DNA of 64,000 nucleotides from NCBI GenBank assembly GCA_018806985.1, contig JADANN010000302.1:1496001-1560000 (forward strand), read 5' to 3'. This document shows positions 55,001-64,000 of this stretch, one piece after another. Under the pieces are notes generated by a model. The model had not been told where the DNA came from. It saw only the letters and a program-made list of their open reading frames with translations, and made no database searches. The first letter of the stretch is position 1. The number at the start of each line of letters is the position of its first letter. This DNA is from Angiostrongylus vasorum (Eukaryota; Nematoda; Chromadorea; Rhabditida; Metastrongylidae). The translations under genes and the position numbers were made by a program.

Positions 55001-57874
55001 CCCGCATGGTGTGGTGGTGAGCGCGCTACTCCCCGGAAAGGACAATAGCGCGTTCGTTCTCCACCATAGGCACCTGCGGTCCAGAGTTTTGCAAATATCT
55101 CAGCATCATTAAAGTTAAGTAAATATATTTGTATGCGCGATATAACATGATATGTAAAAAAGACAAATGATGAAGTGTTCAGAATTGATCAATCTGGGAG
55201 ATGCCAAACATTCGACTGCATTCGTAAGCATTTTGCGGTAGCCTACTAGCTATTAAGTCACAGGTTTAATGCTTCCTCGGATGTATGGAGGCCTTGGTGA
55301 CCCAGGACGCATGCGGGATCAAACCAATGATCGATCCAGTCTTTATTACAGAACACCTATAATCACTGCACTATGCGTGCCTCTATATAGCACATAGGAG
55401 CAGTGTTTAACGCGTTGAGTGAGCTCATCCGAATTCACTGCTATATTCATGTTTTATTGGTAATGTGACTTTAGTGAAGTTAGTTGGATGTTTACGCCTA
55501 TAACTCCATCTTCAGACGAACAGAACGAGAAACTCTATCCTTATCAAAGAAAGCTGTAGAAATCTATCCCATCCGAACTGATTGAATGCTTTCTGAGCTC
55601 GTCTGTTGGGTGAGTGATAGTGCGAAATTATACAGGTTTTCCTCCATCGCCTTAATAATTAAAATTCCTTTCCCAGATATCCTGGTTAAGGCGTTCCCAT
55701 GTGGACTCGAGAACGTCGGAGCGCCTTTGCTTCCGTGAATGATGGAATCACTATGCTCAACTACTGCACCCCTTTAATTGATATGGCGCTATCGAGAATA
55801 GCTGTATCAGACGGCAAGGATCAATAATCAGCTATTCAATGGACACTCTTTTAAATATCATTGCATAATGAAGAATGAGGGGAATAGGTTGTTATATCAC
55901 CATTTCAGGTCGATTGGTCGCATGAATCGATGTTATTGTTGAAGAATCCTAGTCTCATTGCAGAAAACATCCATGCGATCCGCATAGGAGGACGACTGCT
56001 AGTAGTGAGGACTAAGCACTAAGGAGTGAGGACGTCCTACTACGACTATTTTAGGATTCCAGGTCCAAGTCCTTCCTGCGATTACGAAAAGGCAGCAGAA
56101 AATCACACAAAAAATCAGATTTTTTGAAATTCCACGAACTTCTGACGCAATCACAAATACCAAGAGATCGCTGTTAACTGGGTAGATTTATTCTAAAGCG
56201 TCCCCACTGAGACTGCATGGTCTCAAGCGGTAACAGAATGCTTTTGTTTTAGTTGATTAAAACACTTTTTAAATATCACGCACCAGGTTAAGTCTGCTGC
56301 AGGCTTGTCAAGTGTAGCATTGAATAGTTCCTTGTGCGATGTTATGATCCAATCAGTAATAATCTATAATAACAATAATGAGAATAATAATAGTTGTGAC
56401 GCTCCAGATATGCTCTCTAATTATGCGCGACTTTTGAGACGTCCCGAAGAGCTCATAGGTATCGATCGACTTACCGCGCCAGGAGCATTAACGCAACCAA
56501 TATGATAACCGAACTGAAACGAGCCCAGTGTTACACTTATTATTGCAAAGACAAGCGGTTGTGTGAAATCTCCCTGAAAGAAAAAATTTTTAGCCGTTTT
56601 TCTTCTATTTACGTTCAGCTACGGCAGATATCCGGTATGCTCACTTCGATCGCCGTCGCTTTTGTCGACTGCTTGGACTGAAAGTACAACCTTCATATTC
56701 AATAGTGCTGTTCTTGTTTTTTTTCTTCCCAAGGTCATAAATGATTGCGCATTGGCGACATGGGTGTTCATGCGCAACTACTGCGATGAACCAACCGAGT
56801 CGAAACAGTCACACTAACAGGATACTTGTTGTCACCTACAGAGTTTATCACAAAATGAACGCAACATAATTCATTGTATGGATAACGGTATGTCGTGCAG
56901 TCTAATGGCACTTACACTTCTAAGCAGTTTCAGCCAAGTCAAATAATCGATAGCTACGGTCACATTAATGAGCGATAGAACCATATGCATTGAACTGAAC
57001 GCTTGCGGACCAAGATGTTCAATCCCTAAGGGATGCGCCATGCATTCGACTTCATCAGGCATCGTCGTAGGCGACTGAATGCACGCCTGACATATACAAT
57101 GACTCGCGATCGCCCACCAATGTATCGAGCCACTGCTACTATCAGGTTTGGTACCAATTTGCCGAACCCGGATGGTGGTTTGGTGAGCCTGCAGCGCGCG
57201 ATCGATCCCAATTGTATTGCCTGGCGCTCCTAACTACTGTGCTACACACTACATGGAAATGACGAAACGTGTTCTAACAGCTTTTATTTGCAAATTTTAA
57301 TGCTCAAAAGTATCTTTAGTTGAACAACATTGAGTAGGGAATTAGTGGTAAAAAATGTTATTTAATCTGTGCAAAATGTATTACAGAGAGAGCTCCTGTG
57401 ACAGGGAAAAAATTGGCGAAGGAAGTGCATTAAGGTTAATGTGTATTCTCTGAAATCTGAAATTTGAAGGAGGCAATGTGAAACCATATCTCTGACCACC
57501 TGAACCAAAATACCGCAGCTCATCGTATTTCTTTCATTTAACGCTCGATTAGTTTGTTTGAACTACATGATAGGAAAGTTCTGGGAAATGGAAAAGACTA
57601 TAATTACCTGGCTAAGCTTACTGGCGCTAGTGGCATCCTTTGAATCTCTCGGCGATTCCTTCTCGTCTTTGCTCTGTCCAGTTCCTCCCTCTACGTCTCC
57701 TGGTTTACTTCCCAATTTCATTTTACTCTCCACATTCTCCTTGCTTCCCTCCTTCTCCTTGATTTCTTCAGGCGCGGTTTTTTCTTTCTGCTCATCGTCT
57801 CCGGCTTTCATCCTTCCGTCATATATTATCGTAGCTAATTGAGCCACTTCTTCTTCACTGCAGCTTGACATCAT
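46060..57874 (-). CDS. SLC2/GLUT-family facilitated sugar transporter, eleven exons, three frameshifts
   Basis: Minus-strand exons: 57874-57608, 56573-56475, 56363-56284, 53817-53612, 48994-48882, 48825-48633, 47939-47784, 47567-47437, 47230-47052, 46641-46514, 46191-46060 (TGA 46060-46062). About 560 residues. An acidic N-terminal tail (exon 1, ATG 57874) is followed by TM1 ([20 protein letters not shown]), TM2 to the DRCGRRGG loop, [55 protein letters not shown] and the C-terminal PETKGKT. These are the GLUT signatures for passive hexose transport at the plasma membrane. All splice sites and phases fit, but single-base indels shift the frame at 48801-48806, 47893-47895 and near 47179. Intron 4 (48995-53611) is full of transposons. 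The gene is either newly decaying or the indels are sequence errors. Confidence 0.88.
47672..47760 (-). repeat. SINE-B fragment in sugar-transporter intron 7
   Basis: Plus strand reads AATATAACCACAATGATGAT then GAGACATTTGCAGAACTCGG, the complement of the SINE-B 3' part. It lies between exons 47784 and 47567. Confidence 0.6.
48265..48400 (-). repeat. SINE-A-like fragment, copy 14
   Basis: Plus strand has GTGGACAAGTCTGGTACCAA and ATGGGCTTGAACCAGTG, complements of the SINE-A body and B box. The tail half is not recognisable. Confidence 0.55.
49935..50445 (+). mobile_element. PLE P12 (second subfamily) nested in RTE R4
   Basis: Ends CTCGGCATTGGATTACAAAT at the left and CGCGATTGCTGAACAAGTAA at the right; motif at 50329-50363 (CTGAAGAAGGCGATTCTGTC, degraded GAAA box). 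The interior keeps nuclease-tail sequence in minus-like order (compare 25752-26111). Flanks TTAACATCATTGCC and TTGACATCGCCAT both match one RTE site, suggesting an aged target-site duplication. Confidence 0.75.
50641..50863 (+). mobile_element. PLE-type insert P13 with GTT repeat and a well-formed motif
   Basis: Contains a (GTT)n-like tract at about 50697-50745 and a plus-strand hammerhead-like motif at 50777-50814: CTGAGGAAGGCGAAATCGCC then GAAACGTC, with a perfect four-base GGCG/CGCC stem II. It is followed by AATAAAAGTT, as after other motifs. Confidence 0.6.
51320..51665 (+). mobile_element. PLE-related element P14
   Basis: The interior shares segments with P10 (TGGTGGGAATCGACCAACAT versus TGGCTGGAATCGACCGACAT, and TTCCAATCCACTGCATTTCC). 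The motif at 51594-51627 reads CCGGAAGACGAAGACGTC then AAAACGTTAGCC, with the GAC/GUC stem kept but the CUGA box lost. Confidence 0.6.
51895..52225 (+). repeat. SINE-D, copy 3
   Basis: The most complete copy: tRNA-like head GAGCTGGTAGCGCAGTTGCA, then CTCTCTAGGGTCTAGAAATT, and the 3' part GACGAAAATCCTTAAACA with GAACCCACGAGCAAAAAC. Confidence 0.6.
52230..53611. other. Rest of sugar-transporter intron 4; open frames without recognised function
   Basis: At 52442-52829 both strands stay open for 60-110 codons. The minus strand has a hydrophobic stretch ([15 protein letters not shown]) but contains a stop. I recognise no family and find no matching splice sites. The remainder shows nothing. Confidence 0.35.
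53818..54190. other. Intron sequence between sugar-transporter exons 3 and 4
   Basis: No exon found. A short stretch (GTGCGGATCCCAGCACTTCT at about 54018) recurs in altered form at 58785, pointing to an unclassified old repeat. Confidence 0.35.
54190..54357 (-). repeat. SINE-D, copy 4, with clear tRNA-like head
   Basis: Minus strand at 54353-54284 starts GGGCGATTAACACACTGGTA and has a perfect B box GGTTCGATTCC. It then continues into the SINE-D block (TCTCTCCGAAGAGGAGAAAT). The acceptor strands do not pair and the anticodon arm has a five-base loop, so it is not a tRNA gene. Confidence 0.55.
54434..55118. repeat. SINE-B inverted pair, permuted palindrome
   Basis: A minus-strand SINE-B (54434-54775) is followed at once by plus-strand SINE-B sequence: first its 3' end (54774-54865), then a second plus copy from its start (54866-55118). 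Private variants are shared by both orientations (CCTATGGTGG with CCACCATAGG; GAGCGCGCTACTCC). The two orientations therefore derive from one unit. B box region GCGTTCGTTCTCCACC. Confidence 0.85.
55175..55385 (-). repeat. SINE-A, copy 15, shortened
   Basis: Minus-strand; tail complement AGAATTGATCAATCTGGGAG, B-box complement GGGATCAAACCAATGATC, head complement CACTGCACTATGCGTGCC. The central body is partly deleted. Confidence 0.65.
55386..56283. other. Intron sequence with unplaced plus-strand exon-like blocks
   Basis: Three plus-strand stretches follow acceptor-like sites. 55475-55612 ([20 protein letters not shown], with one in-frame TAG) ends at GG|GTGAGT. 55690-55827 reads [16 protein letters not shown]. 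55908-56022 reads [16 protein letters not shown]. Their phases do not join. They may be a decayed gene on the opposite strand to the transporter, or chance. Confidence 0.25.
57020..57246 (-). repeat. SINE-A, copy 16, in sugar-transporter intron 1
   Basis: Minus-strand; tail complement GTTCAATCCCTAAGGGATGC, body complement CAATGACTCGCGATCGCC, B-box complement GATCGATCCCAATTG. About 40 bases of the body are deleted. Confidence 0.8.
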
Positions 57875-57984
57875 TGCGGCACCGCCGTTGGCGACTTCAC
57901 AATGCAAAATGACACTTACTCACCAACAGCGAAGAAGTTATAAGTTAGTCAGATATCTGTGAATGATATTAGCGAAACTTAGCC

Positions 57985-58515
57985 GTTTTATTTACTGCCT
58001 ACTCTTTTTAATAGCACGGTATATTGCGAAATATATTTCAATGGTGCTGAGATATTTGCAAAACTCCGGACCGCAGGTGTTTGCGGTGAGGAACGAACGC
58101 TGAATTGTCCTTTCCTGGGAGTAACGCGTTAACCACCACAACATGCGGGTCCTTCGTTTCGCCTGTCTCTCAGCTAGTTCTATCGATCTTTAGCCATCAG
58201 CAATCACCCATTAGCGGGATTGATCTGGGGGAGCCCAAATCGGCAACGAACGCAGTTAAGCTGAGACTTTAGTTATAATCACAATCTTAGCCGTTTTATT
58301 GGCATTATTTTTTTATTTTATTTTACTATTTTCTATTATTTGTTTTATGGCAGAGATCGATAGAACTAGCTGAGAGACAGACGAAACGACGGACCCGCAT
58401 GGTGTGGTGGTGAACGCGTTACTCCCCGGAAAGGACAATAGCGCGTTCGTTCGCCACCGCAGACACCTGCAGTCCGGAGTTTTGCAAATATCTCAGCATC
58501 ATTGAAGTTATATTT
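57985..58515. repeat. SINE-B inverted pair
   Basis: Minus-strand copy at 57985-58290 and plus-strand copy at 58349-58515, separated by about 58 bases of T-rich sequence. The arms overlap in the head and 3' parts (CCCGCATGGTGTGGTGGTG; TTTTGCAAATATCTCAGCA). This is a third example of the opposed arrangement seen at 33366 and 54434. Confidence 0.85.
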
Positions 58516-58864
58516 AGCGAAACTTCTTTATCCCCTATTGTCCGACCTTCCGATGATTATCGAATAATTGGATTCCAGAAGTTTCATCATATCATACCAT
58601 ACATACTTGGATACTTCTACGGCCCTTCTTACCACATAATGCCACATCATAACCCCAAAGTTATGATATGTACTGAAACTCCTTCAACCTTATGCTTTTT
58701 GCAGTAGATTGTCATCTACATTGATCCGCCGTTATCGAGATAGTCTTTCTTTTATGTTTACACAACCTCTCCTCATGTATAACGTGCGGATCTTAGCACT
58801 TTCATCCATCCGATTCCGTCCATTCATAACCCGCAAGGGTTCCGGATTCGTTGGTGGATTACGA

Positions 58865-59395
58865 CTTTCATTAAACCTTGGTAATAGTAGTTAAAAATTT
58901 TACATGAGTGAGCCTACTCGAGGTTGGCATAAAATTTTTATTCGGCTAACGTTTCGGCGCCTTCGCCTTGCTCAGAGCCGCGTTAATCTGAGTCGATGCT
59001 CCACAACTGGTCGTTGACGTGATGTGTGTGTTCGTCGACGCATCACGTCGAATCCAGTGGAGTGGGAGCCACCTGCCAGAAAGTAAAATTCAGACTTGCT
59101 ACAGGACGCACTGCCTGCATAAAAGAGATCGTATTGGATGGCTGGAATCGACCGACATTAGTCTTGTATAAAACGGCACCATCGTGTGAAGTTCCCATTC
59201 GAATGGTACTTCCCTTCACTGCATTCGATTCGATTCGATAGCGAATAACCACATCGAAACCGCGACTTGTTGTCGAGCATCGACTCGGATCAACGCGGCT
59301 CTGAGCAAGGCAAAGGTGTCGAAAATTTAAGCCAATAAAACTTTTACACCAAACTCCTGTTAGCTCAACCATGTAAAAATTATTATTTAAGGATT
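58865..59395. mobile_element. PLE-related foldback element P10
   Basis: Terminal inverted repeats with motifs at 58944-58979 (minus: CTGAGCAAGGCGAAGGCGCC then GAAACGTTAGCC) and 59297-59333 (plus, degraded). GGCT before and AGCC after the left motif can pair as stem I. The centre is about 300 bases with a 126-codon minus-strand frame (59043-59423) of no known family, and shares segments with P14. Confidence 0.7.
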
Positions 59396-59754
59396 TCACG
59401 TCTTTTTTACGAATATCGTTCAATACTGACGGAGTTGATTCCTCCTACTCGAAATCCCATTCCCGTTCTGGAACGTTCCTCGGGCTTGTGGACTTGCAGG
59501 CGCTTTCAGAGAAGTCTAGTACCAATTCCTTTACTTCGAAAATGAAATGGAACCTTGCTGGTATTGCGCGCGCCTCATAATTCTGCGTTAACTTTCTCCT
59601 GCTGTCTCACCGGTTTCTATATTTGTATACAAGCTTGATCTCTTCAGTTCTTTATTGTTCTGAAGCAACGTGCATCCTGAGAAGTAGTGCGTAAATGAAA
59701 CCAGACGGAACGTTCTGGAGATGTTTAGATCTGATATTGCTTCAAGTCGCCCAC

Positions 59755-59970
59755 GTTCGCCAAACCTTCCACCGTTCCGGGGTCGGAAAAATTGGTACTA
59801 CGCTTGCCTGGAAGAATAGCAGGACTGACTCGACGCAACGGTAGGCCACTGCGAGTTATTGTATAATATTAACCAGATTGCACTCATTCACCTCCAAGAA
59901 TCCTTCATGAAGTCGAATGCACGACGCATCCTTCATGGATTGATCAACAATAAGAACTTTGACTTCTTTT
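59755..59970 (+). repeat. SINE-A, copy 17, 5'-truncated
   Basis: Body from CCTTCCACCGTTCCGGGGTC and GGTACTACGCTTGCCTGGAA to tail GATTGATCAACAATAAGAAC. The tRNA-like head is missing. Confidence 0.8.
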
Positions 59971-60299
59971 CCATTGTAACGACGTGGCGTTTACAGGGTC
60001 CTTCATTGATCCCATGGCTTTTTAACAAGCACAATAATCGAAGCATTTTTCAAAGCGACAGCTTTCTTTCTGATAGCGCTCAGTTTGAGAACTTGTTCGA
60101 CAAAATTGAAAAACACCCCCGATGAAAACAAGTCTTCTTGTTGGATTACGCTCAGGTGAATATGACTAAGACAACTACGCAAACTATGTTGAGAAGTTCA
60201 TCCTTGATTTACCCATTCACCGAACTTTGGTTCCGCGATTTATCGCCATTCCTGCCCTTTCAAGAATCATCTACGCCATAAGCGCCAACGTTGATTTAA

Positions 60300-60520
60300 A
60301 CACAACTCACTAATTCCTAGCAACGACTTTCTATCATCCTCGGCATTCATGAATAACATACTATTTTCTTGATTAGCATACAGGACGCTGTCATTATAAT
60401 TTTTCTCACTATTATATGTTGTTGTCGTTATGACATATTATTTATTTGCAGCAGTTGACGTTTCGGCGAATTTAGCTTGCTTCCGAGCCCTCTTCGAAAC
60501 TCCCTAATATAAATCTCAGC
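60300..60520 (-). mobile_element. PLE terminal fragment P15
   Basis: Left end GACTTTCTATCATCCTCGGC matches the PLE outer end. The minus-strand motif at 60454-60489 reads GGAAGCAAGCTAAATTCGCC then GAAACGTCAAC, with the CUGA box mutated. Confidence 0.55.
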
Positions 60521-60869
60521 TATACAGTACTCAAAGTTGTAGCGAAAATACACTGACCAGGTTAGTCTAAATTGATACTTGAGTTACTAAGTTTTCAGGT
60601 TTTTATTTTTTTTCTTTGTTGATATGTTCTATAAAATTTGACATTGTGGCTAATGGTTCAGCGCCATCCCCCGATCCAGAGTTATTCCGATTGTCACAGA
60701 TGTTTATTTTAACGTTCTAGATCATCGCACTCGCGTTGAGTCGAATCTAATGGAATGAATCATCGCACGAATGAGGTAAACGGTAGTGCACTTTTACTCG
60801 AGACATTGTTGAGTGATTTACTTACATTCATACTTGGATAGCTCGTCATCATTGGTAATGTAGCCTACA

Positions 60870-61960
60870 ACAAAATATCCATTCTATTCTCTCGTGCAAA
60901 CGGCCTCCATGGAGTTTGTCTTCTTCGAACACGGCTACATTCTCGCACCTCATTCCGTGATCCTGAAATCGTTCCCATTGGCAAATGCAGATGGTTGACA
61001 TTAGCAATGAACACGTCCGCCCATCGTTTGTGTGGTCGTACATGGAGACGCTTGCATTTTCTTCGTCTCCATTCCACTGTTCTTCTTTGTCCTTCTCTTA
61101 TCTGCGGTTATGTGACCTGCCCATATGTGCTTCGCTTTCGATTCTCCGGAATGGTCCTTAGGATGTGATAGGTTTCGAAGATCTGACCTGCTCATTCAAG
61201 TTAGACGACGTAGTTACCAGTCAAATTTTTAAAAGACATCATTCAAGGTTGAAATATCAGTCCACTCTTTGAGAAGGCTAGAAAGGCTGTTGAAACGATA
61301 AGGTGGGAGTCAATTTTCGAGTCCGTTAGTTAATTGGTGGCTTCTTTGAGTGGCCTCAGTACGGCACATGCTGCGCCCCTTCTTCTGTTTAACTCCTCGT
61401 TCATGTGGTTCTTCATAGTCATTGGACGTTCAAGGTACACGTACGAGGTGGTCTCCGTAATAAGAGAACCATCCAGTTCTATTTGTTCACGTTCGCAAAA
61501 TGGGTGCTCATGAACTGAACTTTATGTGCAGCCCAGTCTTTTCCCTGCTTCGTTGAGTCCATTGAGCATTGTCTCTGCTTTCCTAATACTCTTTGAAAAG
61601 GTGACGATGTCACTCGGGAAACCAAGATTTGAAGGAATTTTCCATCAATAAGTATGATTTCCTCGTCCCTATCGAGTGGCTTCATTATCACTTCAGTATG
61701 CCAGTAAACAGCTTTGGCAACATTGTATCACCTTGTCGAACCCTTTTTGTTATGGATATGGTGAAGGGTCGATGACAAAGCTGTACAGTTGCTCTGCAGT
61801 TCCGATAACAGTCTGTTAGGGTTCGTACATAGGACGGTTCCACTCCCTTGGTCGACGAGCGCTGGTAGAACACCATTCGCTTCGTCGCTGTCAAACGCTT
61901 TTTCGAGAACGATAAGGGATAGGACAAGAGCCTGCCAGCAAAATTCTATGATCCGTCATA
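60870..61960 (-). mobile_element. RTE-type LINE of a second family, degraded fragment
   Basis: Minus-strand pieces: 61688-61927 with PSYVRTLTDCYRNC and VRQGDTMLPKLFTGIL (RT motif 4 region), 61479-61691 with IILIDGKFLQILVSRVTSS (where FADD should be) and QFMSTHF, and 61001-61195 with SKAKHIWAGHITADKR. Similar in order to R3 but clearly a different RTE family. Several frameshifts, no intact domain. Confidence 0.75.
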
Positions 61961-62444
61961 CGGTTTGGATATGGATCATGCAGCAGGATCCCTATCGGAT
62001 TCATACTTGATTAAATGGTTTTTCCTCATCCAAGGTATTTGATACGTGCAAAATTATGCTCTTTGTGAACAGTTTATAGAATACACTCAATCATATGGAA
62101 TAATAATTATGCAGATCCATTCGGTCACATTTCTGGAGTGGATTGCTCTGCACGACGTCCTCCAATGGTTTGGGACTTTTTTTTCTTTTGAAGGTGGGGG
62201 TGCCATATGAGTTGCGATAACTCCACATAGTTGATGGGTTCCAACTCAAAGGCAGTCTGGAGTAATTTCATCAAGTCAAAAACTGTTTTCTATCCTAACT
62301 CAGACTTCGGTGAAAGAATTTCAGGCGGTATTTTTCCAGCACGGACTTTGTAGTTAGAAATAGGAGTTGTGGAACGGAAGAGGGTGGTATAGAAGTTACC
62401 TTGGGGAGATGTGATAATAGTCCACTCATCATGTAATCACTTTT
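61961..62444. other. Spacer; nothing recognised
   Basis: Possibly more of the RTE copy upstream of its recognisable RT part, but too diverged to assign by eye. Confidence 0.3.
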
Positions 62445-63180
62445 TTATTCACTGCATATTCTTTTTTTCATGGTAGGGTATGATGTAAAGCATAACCACA
62501 ATGATGGAGGTATTTACAAAACCCCGGACCGTAGGTGTATGCGGTGGGGATCGAACCCTCTATTTCACTTTCCGGGGGTTAACGTTTTTACCCCCCACAC
62601 CATGCAAGTCCTTCGCTTCGCCATTCTCTCAGCCGCGCTTTGGAGATGCCATTATCAATCATGCGTCGACGGGATTGATTTAGGGAGCACAAATCGGCAC
62701 AGCACGCAAAGCCAAACGAAGGACCCGTTTGGTGTAGCGGTGAACACACTAACACCCGAAAAGGGTAATAGCAGATTCGATCCCCACCGCAGACACCTGC
62801 GGCCCGGAGTTTTACAAATATCTCAGTATCATTGGGGTTGTTTCACAAATAATACCCTGCCGTGAAAGCTAGTGAAAGGCAGTAGATAAAAAGTTAACAT
62901 TGTGAATTTCAAGTATTGCCTCAGCTGGGTTCAATGCCGATTTGGGCTCCCCAGATCAACCCCGATGACGTTGAACTTCTTCGATTGCTGATGGCAGTGA
63001 TCAATAGAACTAGCTGAAAGACAGGCGAAACGAATGACCCGCATGGTGTGGTGGTGAGCGCGTCACTCGCCGGAATGGTCAATGGGGCGTTCGTTCCCCC
63101 CCGGCAAACACCTGAGGTAGAGAGTTTTGCAAATAACTCAACATAATTGTGGTTATCTCAGCATCGTTGTAGTTATAGCC
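62445..63180. repeat. SINE-B cluster: one minus and two plus copies
   Basis: Minus copy 62445-62700, plus copy 62700-62885 with the best B box of the family (AGATTCGATCCCC) and A-box-like TGGTGTAGCGGTG, then a second plus copy 62925-63180. The first plus copy runs into the second through its own tail (GGCAGTAGATAAAAAGTTAA), so copies occur both inverted and head-to-tail. Confidence 0.85.
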
Positions 63181-63607
63181 CTGCATCGTTCATCAGGCCT
63201 GATGGTGCATCTCAATTGAGCACATAAAATCGCAAAGATCACGACGGTACTTCTTCAGGCCGAATCGTTTTTGAGCTCTTTCCAATAATTTTTCCGTCTA
63301 CACCGATGTAGATCCTCCAGGAAAGATCTTCTTCAGCTAGCATATATTGCCAGCCGTGTTATCTTTACTCTAAGCAATATTTTTTTATTAATTGCAGTAG
63401 GATGAAGTTTCAGCTTTCTTCTTTCTTACGAGCAGCTCTTGGTCGTAATGGAGATGCGATCTGAACTTCTTGTTTGAGAAACTGAAGCGAGTTCGGTACA
63501 AGCTTTGAATCCTTCGCTAGGCACACTGTAGTGCTTGGTTGACTCTTCGTTTGTCTGCCAGTCGTCTGGGGGAGAGGATTTTATTGAGATTATCTCCGTC
63601 ATGGGGG

Positions 63608-64000
63608 GACGCCCATATATGTCTCATTCACGCTCAACGGAACGAATATCTCCGAATGCTCCAGTTATGTCTATCTATGTCGGGAAATCAATATGATGAA
63701 CGACCTAGCTCCAGAGCTGACCAGAAGGAAACGAGCGGCCTAGGGAGCTCTCAGGAGCATCGAGGATGTAGTGAAGGGGGCAAAGAACACCCGATACCGT
63801 GCTCACCCTTTCAACTCAACGGTACTTCCTGCTCTAACGTATGCGTCAGGAACCTGGTCGCTGCGTAAGCAGGATGAAAGATCACTCAGCGTTATTGAAC
63901 GCGCAGTCGAAAGGACTATGCTAAGAGTATTGCTTTTCACACAAGTAAGGGAAGGGATCCGAAGCTCCGATCTGCGTCGACGATCAACAATCAAGGATGT
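63608..64000 (+). mobile_element. RTE LINE R5, post-RT part, cut by the window edge
   Basis: Matches R2 and R3: [22 protein letters not shown] start, then the ELTRRKRAA region, ASGTWSLRKQDERSLSVIER, and TMLRVLLFTQVREG. Frames shift at about 63740 and 63965. The sequence before 63608 is unrelated, so the copy is 5'-truncated. Confidence 0.85.

Noticed and set aside
1..64000. CRISPR array, bacterial operon or prophage
   Set aside because: The window is eukaryotic: introns throughout, LINE/PLE/SINE content, no regularly spaced short direct repeats with unique spacers.

Overview
The window is nuclear DNA of a nematode, most likely a strongylid such as a hookworm. The evidence is short introns with GT..AG borders and TTTCAG-like acceptors, several exons that start just after an acceptor as in spliced-leader genes, nematode-like protein families, and a dense load of old RTE-type LINEs, Penelope-like elements (PLEs) and tRNA-headed SINEs. 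The species is an inference.

Host genes. At 726-1473 (+) are the last four exons of an SLC22 organic-cation transporter whose front lies outside the window. At 4758-7145 (+) is a complete gene that resembles the MKRN2OS family. At 11503-11935 (+) and 14258-15033 (+) are two small genes of unknown function. At 9861-10525 (-) are two exon-like blocks of an arylacetamide-deacetylase-like alpha/beta hydrolase, ending at a PLE. At 39094-44517 (+) is a complete eight-exon maoc-1 type peroxisomal enoyl-CoA hydratase 2. At 46060-57874 (-) is an eleven-exon SLC2/GLUT-family sugar transporter with intact splice sites but three single-base frameshifts. A few isolated exon-like blocks are given with low confidence.

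Mobile DNA. RTE LINEs lie at 17115-20040 (+), 23440-24205 (+), 28070-31345 (-), 49075-51255 (+, split by later insertions), 63608-64000 (+, cut by the window edge), 12905-12985 (5' scrap), and a second RTE family at 60870-61960 (-). PLEs with a YIDD reverse transcriptase and a GIY-YIG nuclease lie at 7967-9861, 31790-33135 and 33840-35480. Shorter PLE relatives are at 20760, 21315, 22105, 25535, 35828, 38725, 49935, 50641, 51320, 58865 and 60300. Almost every PLE end carries a roughly 36-nt hammerhead-like motif, often as an inverted pair.

Four dispersed SINE-like families, named here SINE-A to SINE-D, fill introns and spacers. SINE-C is bounded by target-site duplications, and one copy duplicated a splice acceptor. 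SINE-B repeatedly occurs as inverted or tandem pairs. Most of the remaining intergenic sequence shows no recognisable gene.
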